Assembly: GCA_949775045.1 (NCBI GenBank)
Contig: OX459096.1
Coordinates: 42,900,379 to 42,964,378 of the forward strand
DNA from: Metridium senile
Lineage: Eukaryota > Cnidaria > Anthozoa > Actiniaria > Metridiidae
Direction: 5' to 3'
DNA: 64,000 bases
Shown here: piece after piece, positions 1 to 9,578 of the stretch
How positions within the stretch are numbered: the first letter of the stretch is position 1
Layout: each line of letters opens with the position of its first letter
The notes under the pieces: generated by a model
Seen by the model: only the letters and a program-made list of their open reading frames with translations
Database searches by the model: none
Told to the model about the DNA's origin: nothing
Program-made: the position numbers and the translations under genes

Positions 1-60
1 GTTGACTTAACCTTACTGACGTTTCGAGCTTTAGCCCTTCGTCGGAGTAAAAAAATATTT
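1..60 (-). ncRNA. Hammerhead-ribozyme-like remnant of a Penelope-like element
   Basis: Read on the minus strand, this has the layout of the minimal hammerhead motif found in the terminal repeats of Penelope-like retroelements: CCGACGA (40-46), a short GGGC/GCTC hairpin, then CGAAACGTCAG (16-26). The canonical core is CTGANGA...GAAA, so the second core base is changed and self-cleavage is doubtful. A near-identical copy lies at 32230-32262 on the plus strand. Family assignment is from motif recognition; no reverse transcriptase adjoins this copy inside the window. Confidence 0.45.
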
Positions 61-99
61 TTAGTCAACATTTTTTACAGTGTTACAAATTTTCATTTC

Positions 100-135
100 A
101 CACCGACGCAGCCTAGACTAGTTTACTCGCTTATT
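100..135 (+). repeat. Dispersed repeat half-site (CACCGACGCAGCC family)
   Basis: The motif CACCGACGCAGCCTA followed by CTAGTTTACTCG occurs here, as both arms of the palindrome at 7610-7845, and at 32428-32466. It looks like the end of a non-autonomous element. Only one arm is visible here. Confidence 0.5.
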
Positions 136-372
136 TTTTACATGACAATATGATTGCACTTATAATAAGTTATAGAATTATAAATTGAACTAAACAGCAA
201 AGTTAAACACAAAAACAAAACATAGTTGTCAAACGTGTGCCGCGGACGCTATTCATTCCAGCCGATAAATATCTAATAATAAGACTCTTAATATTTACTG
301 CATTTGTAGTCTAGTTAAACACAAAAACAAAACCATAGTTTTCAAACGTGTGCCTTTTTGCATTTGTAGTCT

Positions 373-1955
373 GACGAAGGTGAAGATAATTACAGTGAAA
401 TTCGTCGAGTGATTGAATCCTCCATCAGACAACATCTGACCGGTATGGACAATAGTACTAGCTCGCCTGAGAGTAGTCCTGGGTCTGGTTTTCTAGGAAT
501 GTGTGCAAGAAGTGGATGTCCTAACCCTCGTATTAATAGTGACTATGCTGGTCCTGGTCAACTGTCCTATTACTGTTGCTATGACTGTTTACGTATTGAT
601 ATGAGAAATAAAAGAAGAAGGCGTAAGAAACGAGGTACGTGTCGAGAAAATCATTTTAAACTTGGTTGCCATGTTTTTGTTTTAATAATTAAGTGCACAG
701 CTTACAAACAAAGGATATGAATAGAGGCAACTCTCACTACATTTAAAGATAATATCTCTCGTGTTCTGAATTGTAGATAGTCAAGCGGGAAATATCACTT
801 ATCACTTATAGTTATTGCTAACTATGCTGTTACAATACTCTAGTTTCGGTCTAGTTTGCTCAGTCTAAACCTCCATTGTGGCTGAATTAATCAAAGAGTG
901 ACCATGAACCCGTGCATGTATTTCTATTGTTTGTTTATATTTCATGCCTTATCACGTGCTTTACTAAATACAAAAGAATACATCACATGTTATCGAGACT
1001 AAGTAGTTACGAAGAACTTGAAACTGAATTATTAAACAAATGAAAGCACAGGTAATCGATCTGTGTGTGAACCGTTGAAGCCATAAATATAAAAAAGGAC
1101 AGAAAATCACCAACATTGAATGAAGTATACGTAACGGTTTACGCAAAGCAAAACAATAAGGTCTTTCCATTACTAAAATCACCAACAATGAATGAAGTAT
1201 ACGTAACGGTTTACGCAAAGCAAAACAATAAGGTATTTCCATTACTAAAATCACCAACATTGAATGAAGTATACGTAACGGTATACGTAAAGCAAAACAA
1301 TAAGGTTTTCCATTACTAAAGTCACCAACATTGAATGAAGTATACGTAACGGTTTACGTGAAGCAAAACAAAAAGGTCTTTCCGTTACTAAAAGTCCATT
1401 ATTTCCTCCAAAGATCTTAAAGATGAAAAGTTGAAACAAGCGGAAAAATTGGCCACGGTGCCCAAGATGGAGGAGAACCCGTTAGAAATGGATTTAGATC
1501 TGATGCGCGCCATACAACTCTCACTAGACCAACAAGCTTGCAGTAGTTCAACGCCTGAAAGTAAGAGTGACATTAAACATCGCCATCCGTCATCGTCTAG
1601 TAGTTCAGCATCAGGTGAAGAAGATCAAGTGGTTATCGACGATAACATACAAGAAGTAGTCGATGATGAAACGTCTTTACAGAAGGCTTTAGAGCTATCT
1701 TATGGCAATATGGCCAAAGGTAGGTTTGAAAAAAAGATCAATGATCTTCAGTCTCTGCTACTTGTGGGCTTTACTCAGTCTACAAGACTGACAAAGTTTC
1801 CTAGAAAAGCTCTTTGCGATTTCTAACTAATTGTGTTTGTTTTCAAAGAACAACCCCCATCGCAAGACGATGAGCTGAGGAGAGCCATAGAGATGAGCCT
1901 TGAAGGTGGTTCGTCAACATTACCTAGTCCAGACGATGAGTACACTTCCCTGTAG
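373..1955 (+). CDS. UIM-repeat protein with possible zinc-binding motif (3' end of gene)
   Basis: Three exons are seen: 373-634, 1414-1719 and 1849-1955 (stop TAG 1953-1955), with GT/AG borders and matching phase-1 junctions. The first exon follows a TTTGTAG acceptor, so upstream exons lie outside the window. Exon 1 has a Cys pattern C-x4-C...C-x2-C, loosely like an A20-type zinc finger with a long middle loop, then a basic run (RRRRKKR). Exons 2 and 3 carry three ubiquitin-interacting motifs, recognised by the acidic-x-x-A-hydrophobic-x-x-S core: LMRAIQLSLDQQ, LQKALELSY and ELRRAIEMSLEG. UIMs bind ubiquitin, so a role in ubiquitin signalling or deubiquitination is likely. Serine-rich and acidic linkers separate them. 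I do not recognise the family; ataxin-3, ANKRD13 and OTU-type proteins also have C-terminal UIMs. Confidence 0.6.
1108..1396 (+). repeat. Tandem repeat, about 71 bp x 4, in intron
   Basis: Four copies of a unit containing GAATGAAGTATACGTAACGG run up to about 18 bp before the exon 2 acceptor (1413) of the UIM gene. The small open frames here on both strands are produced by the repeat. Confidence 0.9.
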
Positions 1956-2749
1956 GAGTTACTGGCGTTGAACGCTTTTTTTAAAATCCATATTCCATGC
2001 ATGATTCTAAAAGCTCGCACCTATAAGTCTTCGGGAAAGTAGAATTTGATCCCAATGTATTTGGTCAGGAGTTTATTTTTACTAGTTAATGTTTTCGTTG
2101 ATACGTTTTCGTTGTGATTAGATCATTGGTTATCTATATATGCAGCTCCCCCCTTACGCAAACCATCTACCTCACCTACCCGGTCGGAGTTTTCCGTACC
2201 CCTTACAACCAGTCTTCGTCGTTCTCTGTCATCCATTATAGCAGGAATATATTCCATTACGCAAGAACCAGAGTAACGAAAGTAGAATCGAGGGCATTCA
2301 AACTAGAAACTAACCAGAGGTCTGCGCAAGAGGACTGTTTTCTAATAATGCTTATTCCGACAAAACCTGACATATAGCTTGCAGTAATATAGAAAAAAAT
2401 AGAATGACTATAGCCGACTTTAATTTCTATAGATTTGCATATAGATGGGGAATTATTTTTGGTAAATCCTGTTTTTACTCTCTGTTTTCTTGGGGTATAG
2501 CTATGTTATATAGCTGTTCCAAGAGTTTGCTATGCATAGTTTTCTTGGCAATACATCTATAGTTAGGCTCAAAAATAATATAAGGCATGACTTGTCCCTC
2601 AAACAATGTTTGAGTAATGGTTTTATACTCAACTAGCTAATTTGTAATTTGATGTATCCATAGTAACAGGTCCTGTGTTCGGCTTACTCACTTTTTTTTA
2701 CTAAGAAACGCTTTTTACTTTACTAAACATTTTTCACTTTTTGCAGTGA
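1956..2749. other. No gene seen
   Basis: This is AT-rich sequence 3' of the UIM gene. I see no clear AATAAA near the stop codon, so the 3' UTR end is not placed. The open frame at 2114-2377 has no coding character I can recognise. Confidence 0.5.
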
Positions 2750-3790
2750 TTAACTTGGGATGCATGTTTTAGTAGTCACTTATAGTTGAGTAACCACTAT
2801 ACTATGGTATATTCTCAGTGAGTAACTGGATGCATGTTTTAGTTCAAATTGAGTAACCATTACTCAAGCATATTTTTAGTGAGTAACGTTAACTGTGAAT
2901 GCATGTTTTAGTCACTTATAGTTGGGTAACCACTATACTATGGTATATTTACAGTGAGTAACTGTTGATGCATGTTTTAGTAGTCACTTATAGTTGGGTA
3001 ACCACTATACTATGGTATATTTACAGTGAGTAACTGTTGATGCATGTTTTAGTAGTCACTTATAGTTGGGTAACCACTATACTATGGTATATTTACAGTG
3101 AGTAACTGGATGCATGTTTTAGTAGTCACTTATAGTTGGGTAACCACTATACTATGGTATATTTACAGTGAATAACTGGATGCATGTTTTAGTAGTCACT
3201 TATAGTTGGGTAACCACTATACTATGGTATATTTGCAGTGAGTAACTGTTGATGCATGTTTTAGTAGTCACTTATAGTTGGGTAACCACTATACTATGGT
3301 ATATTTGCAGTGAGTAACTGTTGATGCATGTTTTAGTCACTTATAGTTGGGTAACCACTATACTATGGTATATTTGCAGTGAGTAACTGTTGATGCATGT
3401 TTTAGTAGTCACTTATAGTTGGGTAACCACTATACTATGGTATATTTACAGTGAGTAACTGGATGCATGTTTTAGTAGTCACTTATAGTTGGGTAACCAC
3501 TATACTATGGTATATTTGCAGTGAGTAACTGGATGCATGTTTTAGTAGTCACTTATAGTTGGGTAACCACTATACTATGGTATATTTGCAGTGAGTAACT
3601 GGATGCATGTTTTAGTAGTCACTTATAGTTGGGTAACCACTATACTATGGTATATTTACAGTGAGTAACTGGATGCATGTTTTAGTAGTCACTTATAGTT
3701 GGGTAACCACTATACTATGGTATATTTACAGTGAGTAACTGGATGCATGTTTTAGTTATTTGAGTAACCACACATGCATTTTTAGCGAGT
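2750..3790 (+). repeat. 70-bp satellite array, about 15 copies
   Basis: The unit contains GCATGTTTTAGTAGTCACTT, GGGTAACCACTATACTATGG and GTGAGTAACT. Central units are nearly identical and are 70-75 bp long, differing by GG versus GTTG before ATGCATG and by ACAG versus GCAG. The edge units at 2690-2900 and 3740-3790 are diverged, the usual sign of unequal-exchange homogenisation in the array core. Confidence 0.93.
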
Positions 3791-4269
3791 GACTGTAATA
3801 CCGTTATTATAGTGTAAGATATAAAAACAATGAAATAGTCATTGGTGTGTACATGCAGATACATGAGAAAAATATCATATACCCTTGGCGGGAATTGTGT
3901 GTGTACATAGATAAGCCCTTTATCGACCCCGACCACGGTGAAAAAAAAAAATGAATGTCACATGCATTAACAACTAATAAGTGGATCGGCAAATGCTTCG
4001 GACGAGACTTGTTACATAGATAGTGCAGTCGTACCAGAGAGAAAACACTAAAACCATGAAATAAAAACAAAATAGCAACTGACTATCTAGTCACTATCAT
4101 TCAACCAGAAACTTCAAATACAAAAGAAACAATACCTCATTACAATTTTACTTGTCTTTGATAGTGACAAATAGTCTCTAAAGTAAGAACTTATACACAG
4201 TAGCAATTTTATTTTGTTTCATTAATAAAGTGTTATCTCTCTAAACCCATAACATGTAAGTACAATAGC
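3791..4269. other. No gene seen
   Basis: AT-rich sequence with short open frames only, and no supported feature. Confidence 0.5.
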
Positions 4270-4395
4270 AAGTAGTGAACTAGCTCTGTTGTGTGAGTCA
4301 TATCATGCCTTTTCCTGTTAGTTTATTTTTCGCCTTTGAATAGCATGGTAAAAGCTGTATCAATAAAATAAAAAATAAAAAAAAAAAGTGTGACA
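4270..4395 (+). mobile_element. LINE 3' tail fragment
   Basis: This stretch starts near GCTCTGTTGTGTGAG and ends in an A-rich tail (AATAAAATAAAAAATAAAAA). The same sequence lies in reverse orientation at 58450-58565 inside the DPY19-like gene, which marks it as a dispersed retroposed 3' end. Confidence 0.65.
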
Positions 4396-4439
4396 AAGAT
4401 CATTTATAGAAGGTGTTCGAACTTAGTTTCATTTAGTGT

Positions 4440-4885
4440 ATACACTAATAAATGAAAACCACCTTATTAACATCTCGGGCGATTAAGGTTCCATTATGTA
4501 AATCCAAATTATTTCAAAATTCTTTTTATTGTGTACTACCAAAAATTTGGAACTACATTCCTGTAGAAGTACGCTTAAGCTCATCTAAATCTGTCTTAAA
4601 AAGAAAACTAACTGACTATTACACAGAAGCCTTAAAAAATACTTATGACATTGACTACTCTCAAACATGGAAAACAGTTTGCCCTAAATGCAGTGACACT
4701 AACAATTTAAGCATGAGGCCATCATGCTGTTGATTATTATTTTGATTTATTTGTAATCAATTATTTTGTAATTATTTCTTCTATGTATTATTATTTTAAT
4801 CGAGCCACACATTCTTGGAGCCTGGCTCTGTTGCTGTGGTCTCCCACAAATGTGGAAAGCGTTATAAATTAAAAAAAAAAAAAAC
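4440..4885 (+). mobile_element. 5'-truncated LINE: end of reverse transcriptase ORF plus 3' UTR
   Basis: An open frame (4452-4736) encodes a 94-codon tail typical of Jockey/CR1/L2-type LINE ORF2 ends: a 'F..S.....P.IWN..P..VR...S...LK..L' segment, then a Cys pair (CPKC) and a terminal CC. It is followed by a 3' UTR with GGAGCCTGGCTCTGTTGCTG and a poly(A) run at 4869-4884. The upstream RT domain is missing. The LINE at 27455-29131 ends in a comparable way. Confidence 0.6.
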
Positions 4886-5713
4886 TGCTGAAGTAAAAGG
4901 TGAACGGTACTAGTGAAAATAATAAATATCAGCAGGAACCTAAGAATAGCCACAGTTATCCCAATGTATATATCTGTGCTCTCATAAAAGCCTTCTTCTG
5001 TATAAGAGAGTATATGGCGATTTTAATAATATACAAAATATGTTTGAATAATAAAAATAAAGGTTCTCACTTGTTTCTTGTGTTTTATTGTGACTGACTG
5101 TGAAGTTTCAAGTCATTTGGAGCAGTATTGAACGAGTATTGAGGTATTGTCTCTCCCTTGATAAGAGATAATTACACAAGTGTGAACGTTTATTTTTAAT
5201 ATTTAAACATATTTTGTATAATATTAAGATCGCCATTTTGAGGGCTTAAATGAAAGTACAGATAGATAGTTTGGGCTACCTGTGGAATAGCATGAATTCA
5301 GTCATGATTGTTGTGAAGATTATGTGTGACAACTGCTCAATAAGTCAGAATAGCGATTTTAGTGAATTATTATTATTAAAGTATTTGTATTTTAAAAAAA
5401 GTTGTTCTTTTGTGTGTGTTCTTTTTGGGTAGGGACAGGAACCCGACGCTGTCAATCTCTAAGTGGTCGAAATTCCCCGCCCCCTTCCCCTCCCATCAAG
5501 GTTTTCAACATATGCACTAGTCATTTCAAAAAGGTTTACGCCAACGGCTGCAACTATACTATTGGTACAGGTCTATAATTCAAACTACAGAGTATCATGT
5601 ATTATACTTCTATTATTAGATTAACCTAATACATAAATTAATTTGAGCATAAAATTATTGAAAAATATAGTACGTTGTATGCGTGATAAATAAGATTTAT
5701 ATATTATATCTAT
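4886..5713. other. No gene seen
   Basis: AT-rich sequence without supported features. Confidence 0.5.
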
Positions 5714-6514
5714 GGCTGTGTTTTCACTAGGACACTTTATAAAGCTAGTGTAACTTGGAAACTCCGGACATACAGTGAAAACAGCCTTCGAAAAATAAAG
5801 CTAGCTTTAAATGTACAGTGTTTTCACTAGCAAAACTGTTCTAAAAACCAGGAAAAACACCGGAAATCGCGTACATTTTAAGCGACCTAGCGAGGTAGTT
5901 TTATCTGGCTAAATAAACAGCTTAGGGACGGACCATTTGATATTTGATGGGGGGAGGGCTGTTTTGTCGGTGCCCGATATTTTTTTTGGGGGACACAGAT
6001 GTTGCAAGATATTTTTTGGGTAGTACTCAATACTTTTTGTTCGTGCAGCAAAGCCTGCTCGATATTTTTTTTCGAGTTTAAAAGCTTGCTCGAAATTATT
6101 TTTTGGATTCAGCCCCCCTCCCCATCAAATATCAAATGGTCCGTCCCTTAGCCAGTTAGAGCCAATCACAGCATTCTTCTTGACAGGTATATGTCATGTT
6201 ATTTGTTTAATCGCTATATTCATAAAACAGACCGTACTAAAACTTGCTTGAAATAAAGAAATATATGATCTTCAAGAGAGATTTATCTTTTCTCCAACTT
6301 ATGATAACTTAGTCTAACATTTAGAGATGTCCAAGTTTGAAATTTCTGGACTATCACTTTGTTGAAATGACTGTTGGTAATTTGAGCAATGTCTTACTGC
6401 TACACTCGGCGCTCCACTGAAAACAGTTGTAAATTTAAACTAGCTTGAAGTTGGTCTGTAAACAAACTCCTTCAGGAATTTAAAGCGAGTATAAAGTCAT
6501 AGTGAAAACACAGC
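5714..6514. mobile_element. Inverted-repeat DNA element (TIR GGCTGTGTTTTCACTA)
   Basis: The left end GGCTGTGTTTTCACTA (5714-5729) is repeated inverted at 6499-6514, and TAT flanks both sides. There is no transposase frame, so this is non-autonomous. It is interrupted by a second element at 5922-6151. Confidence 0.7.
5922..6151. mobile_element. Nested MITE (TIR AGGGACGGACCATTTGATA)
   Basis: About 30-bp near-perfect terminal inverted repeats, GGGACGGACCATTTGATATT and its complement at 6121-6148, surround a G/T-rich core. Single ends of the same family (ATGGTCCGTCCCTT) recur at about 18577-18592, with a related end near 21085-21101. Confidence 0.75.
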
Positions 6515-7477
6515 CTATGAGTTTGTAGTTGTCTTTTGCGGTTACATAACTAAAATAATTACAGTTTAGATTGGGCATGGCCCATGCACAAAAACTATTT
6601 ACATGCACTGTACAGTCCCGCAAATGAACCCAGGCCCGCAAATGATCCCACGCCCGCAAATGAACCCAGAACCGTCCCGCAAATGATCCCAGGCCCGCAA
6701 ATGAACCCAGAACCGGCCCGCAAATGAACCCAAGTAAAAATGGAATCTGGAAAGGAGTAAGGAATAAAAAAAAAAATCACGACAACAAAATTATTATGAT
6801 ATATGATAAACTATTGTCAATATTCATTAAATAAGTAAGACAAAAAAGAACAGTTCGGGCTTTCCAACTAGACTCTATCGATCGATTGTTGCACGTTGAT
6901 ATGAAGCTTTGACTAATATGGTCTTTACTGAGTCTACGGGTTTCTAATTGGATCAAAGAAACCTCAAACGAACAGAAAAATGCTAATTTCAACGTATTCA
7001 TATATATCAGAATTTTGATATAGACAAGTTAAAACTTATGATATAGTATGTTGTGAAATTATAATAAAAATTGCAATGTTGAATGTTTTTGTCGGTCTGG
7101 AAAATTTTAACTATGGTCTAATTACTTGATTGTAACTTACATGTTAATTTCCGGTAAACTACACTTATCATTTCACAACGGTAGATATTTATAAATCGAA
7201 TAAAACTACTTTTCACAGAAGCAGTTAATGTGCCGATTTTATGCCTTTTTGACTAACGATGAATCTCTATATGCATGCGTTCAGACTGTTTAGTGAATTG
7301 TTTCGGTCGGTGTTGCAAAACACTTTACCTGGCCATTTAATCGGTCGTATGAAATAACCCGGTGCCGGTGAATCGCCATAACAAAGAATACTCGCTCATA
7401 CATGACAGGCTAGCACGCGTGTTCAGTTGGGTCTTCAATTTGTTCGTTCTGTTGTAACTCTGGTTTTATCGACTGCT

Positions 7478-7564
7478 ATGAAATCATTTATAATACTTGT
7501 AATATTGTTGTTTGTTTACACCGCAAACACAGCCAACAATGAAAAGGAAAAAGAAAAGAAACAA
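7478..7564 (+). CDS. Orphan signal-peptide-like first exon
   Basis: An ATG opens a hydrophobic stretch (MKSFIILVILLFVYTANTA) that looks like a secretion signal. A Lys/Glu-rich run follows, and the frame reaches a good 5' splice site (CAA|GTAAGA) at 7565 in phase 0. No downstream exon that would pair with it was found. Phase 0 excludes splicing to the phase-1 PAN exon at 13246. It lies between the arms of the fold-back element, so it may be a captured gene fragment or a chance frame. Confidence 0.3.
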
Positions 7565-7609
7565 GTAAGATACCGGCTGACTTTATCAAACCAAAACACT
7601 TTAGAACGA

Positions 7610-7845
7610 TTAAAATATGATCGATCAAATCATTATTAAGTTAACAGAGGGAACTATCAAATCTAACTATTAAAACTAGCGAGTATAAACTAGTATAGGC
7701 TGCGTCGGTGTTTGATATACTATATCAAACACCGACGCAGCCTATACTAGTTTACTCTCTAGTTCAAGTTCCATTTAGATATAGCTAGATTTGATAGTTC
7801 CCTCTATTAACTATGATTTGATCGATCATATTTTAATCGTTTAGT
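7610..7845. mobile_element. Palindromic repeat inside the fold-back element
   Basis: The arms of about 110 bp (7610-7722 and 7724-7845) share ATATGATCGATCAAATCAT, GAGGGAACTATCAAATCTA and CACCGACGCAGCCTATACTA in inverted order. The inner boundary TATATCAAACACCGACG is also found at 32420-32440. Confidence 0.75.
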
Positions 7846-8411
7846 AAACGATAGGTAATATTAAAATACCGTAAAAAAATGTTAATTTAATAATTTTATA
7901 TAGTTACATTTTCAAATACAGTGAACTATAATGAACCAGTTTAATAAGCTAGTTCATGTTGATACATTTTATCCGCTTGAATAATAAAATAATAATATGG
8001 CACATATGGCTATATCGTTTAATAATAACATTTTGTATTATTCAATAAAGACTCTTAATAAACAATTCTAAACTTATATATAGCCCTCACTTGGTTGCTT
8101 ATTTTTGTCTTACTTATTTAATGAATATTGACAATAGTTTATCATATATCATAATAATTTTGTTGTCGTGATTTTTTTTTTTATTCCTTACTCCTTTCCA
8201 GATTCCATTTTTACTTGGGTTCATTTGCGGGCCGGTTCTGGGTTCATTTGCGGGCCTGGGATCATTTGCGGGACGGTTCTGGTCTGGTTCTGGGTTCATT
8301 TGCGGGCCTGGGATCATTTGCGGGCCTGGGTTCATTTGCGGGCCTGTACAGCACTTATTGATGTTGTCAGAAAAATTGAAACTGGGAGCTCCGCTATTAG
8401 GTATTACCTAG

Positions 8412-8600
8412 ACTCTATTACATAGAGCTGATTTCGCATGACTGTGAAACAACGTTCAGTGCCGTGTGCGTGTCTTGATTACATAGAGCTGATTTCGCAT
8501 GACTGTGAAACAACATTCAGTGCCGTGTGCGTGTCTTAATTACATAGAGCTGATTTCGCATGACTGTGAAACAACATTCAGTGCCGTGTGCGTGTCTTGC
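8412..8600 (+). repeat. Tandem repeat, about 61 bp x 3
   Basis: Three near-identical copies of a unit with TTACATAGAGCTGATTTCGC and GTGCCGTGTGCGTGTCTT. Diverged pieces follow to about 8950. Confidence 0.9.
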
Positions 8601-9578
8601 ATGCCGCGACCGTGATCATTCTAGAAGTTTGATCTAATGCATATTTTAGAGGGTTGGTATGTTATGTATTCCCGAATAGTAAAGCGCTTTCTCGGTTGCA
8701 AAAGTTTCTTTATAAAAGTGAGTACCCTAAGACACATAAAATCATGAAATCCACGATTTTCAAGCTACCGTTTAAGACAACTTTGGTAAAATACCCTATC
8801 AGTTAAAACAGTCAAATCATACAGCAGATTTCGTATGAAGACTGAGTTCAGTGTTGTGTGCGTGCCTTGTAGCCGTGATGTTTCTATTTTGATTGCCGTA
8901 CCGTGCCTTGACTGCGTTCGTGCCGTGAGCTTTCAAATAGTCAAACGAAATCTGCTCTACCATCGGCAGCGGCACGATAACCGTTTTGCACTGAAATATA
9001 TGGGATAAGACCTCTTGAATCTACCCTCCCCCCCTAGGGGTGCGATTGCAGTTGGGACAGGTGAGAAAGTAACTTACTGGTATCTGTTGTGGGATTGATG
9101 GTTCGAGCTTTAACCTTTTTTAAACAATGTATGAATTCAAAATGTTACAATTGTTTTAACAAAAAAAAGAAAACAAAATGACTTCATCAATACCTGCTAC
9201 ACTATTTAAACCGGCCTTGTTTTAAAACCTACTAAATCAACACGATCCTGAAGCAGTACTGAATAGATGTGTTATTTACCTGGATCCTACGGTTTATATT
9301 ATTAATGGGTCTCTAGAAAACGTTGTTTGTACCAACCGTGTTTAATCAGTCTATTACATTGACAATAAAGCTATGTATTTTTATCTTAAAAGACTCTTTT
9401 GTATTGCACAACAGGAGTGATCTTTCAAAAAATTAAACCCTTTGGATTCCTGTGGATCTCGGCTTTATGACAGAACAAAAGACAATACAATGAATAAAGG
9501 AATACTAATTTGCCGTCGTGATATTTGATGTTTTCATGTTTGTGCCAGCAGAGAGAGAAATGCCTTTGACAGAGCAAC
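8601..9578. other. No coding exon seen
   Basis: Unique or diverged-repeat DNA upstream of the PAN/EGF gene. The promoter of that gene is probably here, but I cannot place it. Confidence 0.45.

Larger units (their letters stand above)
6604..8349. mobile_element. Large fold-back element with about 240-bp inverted arms
   Basis: The arms at 6604-6848 and 8100-8349 are inverted copies of each other. Each starts near CTGTACAG, continues with an internal minisatellite of CCGCAAATGAACCCAGGC-type units, then a unique 120-bp stretch (GGAATCTGGAAAGGAG... to AAATAAGTAAGACAAAAA). The interior holds a signal-peptide-like exon (7478-7564) and a second palindrome (7610-7845). No transposase is visible. The small open frames in the arms are minisatellite translations. 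Confidence 0.75.

Noticed and set aside
2750..3790. CRISPR-like repeat array
   Set aside because: Units are contiguous 70-bp tandem repeats with no unique spacers, in a eukaryotic setting.
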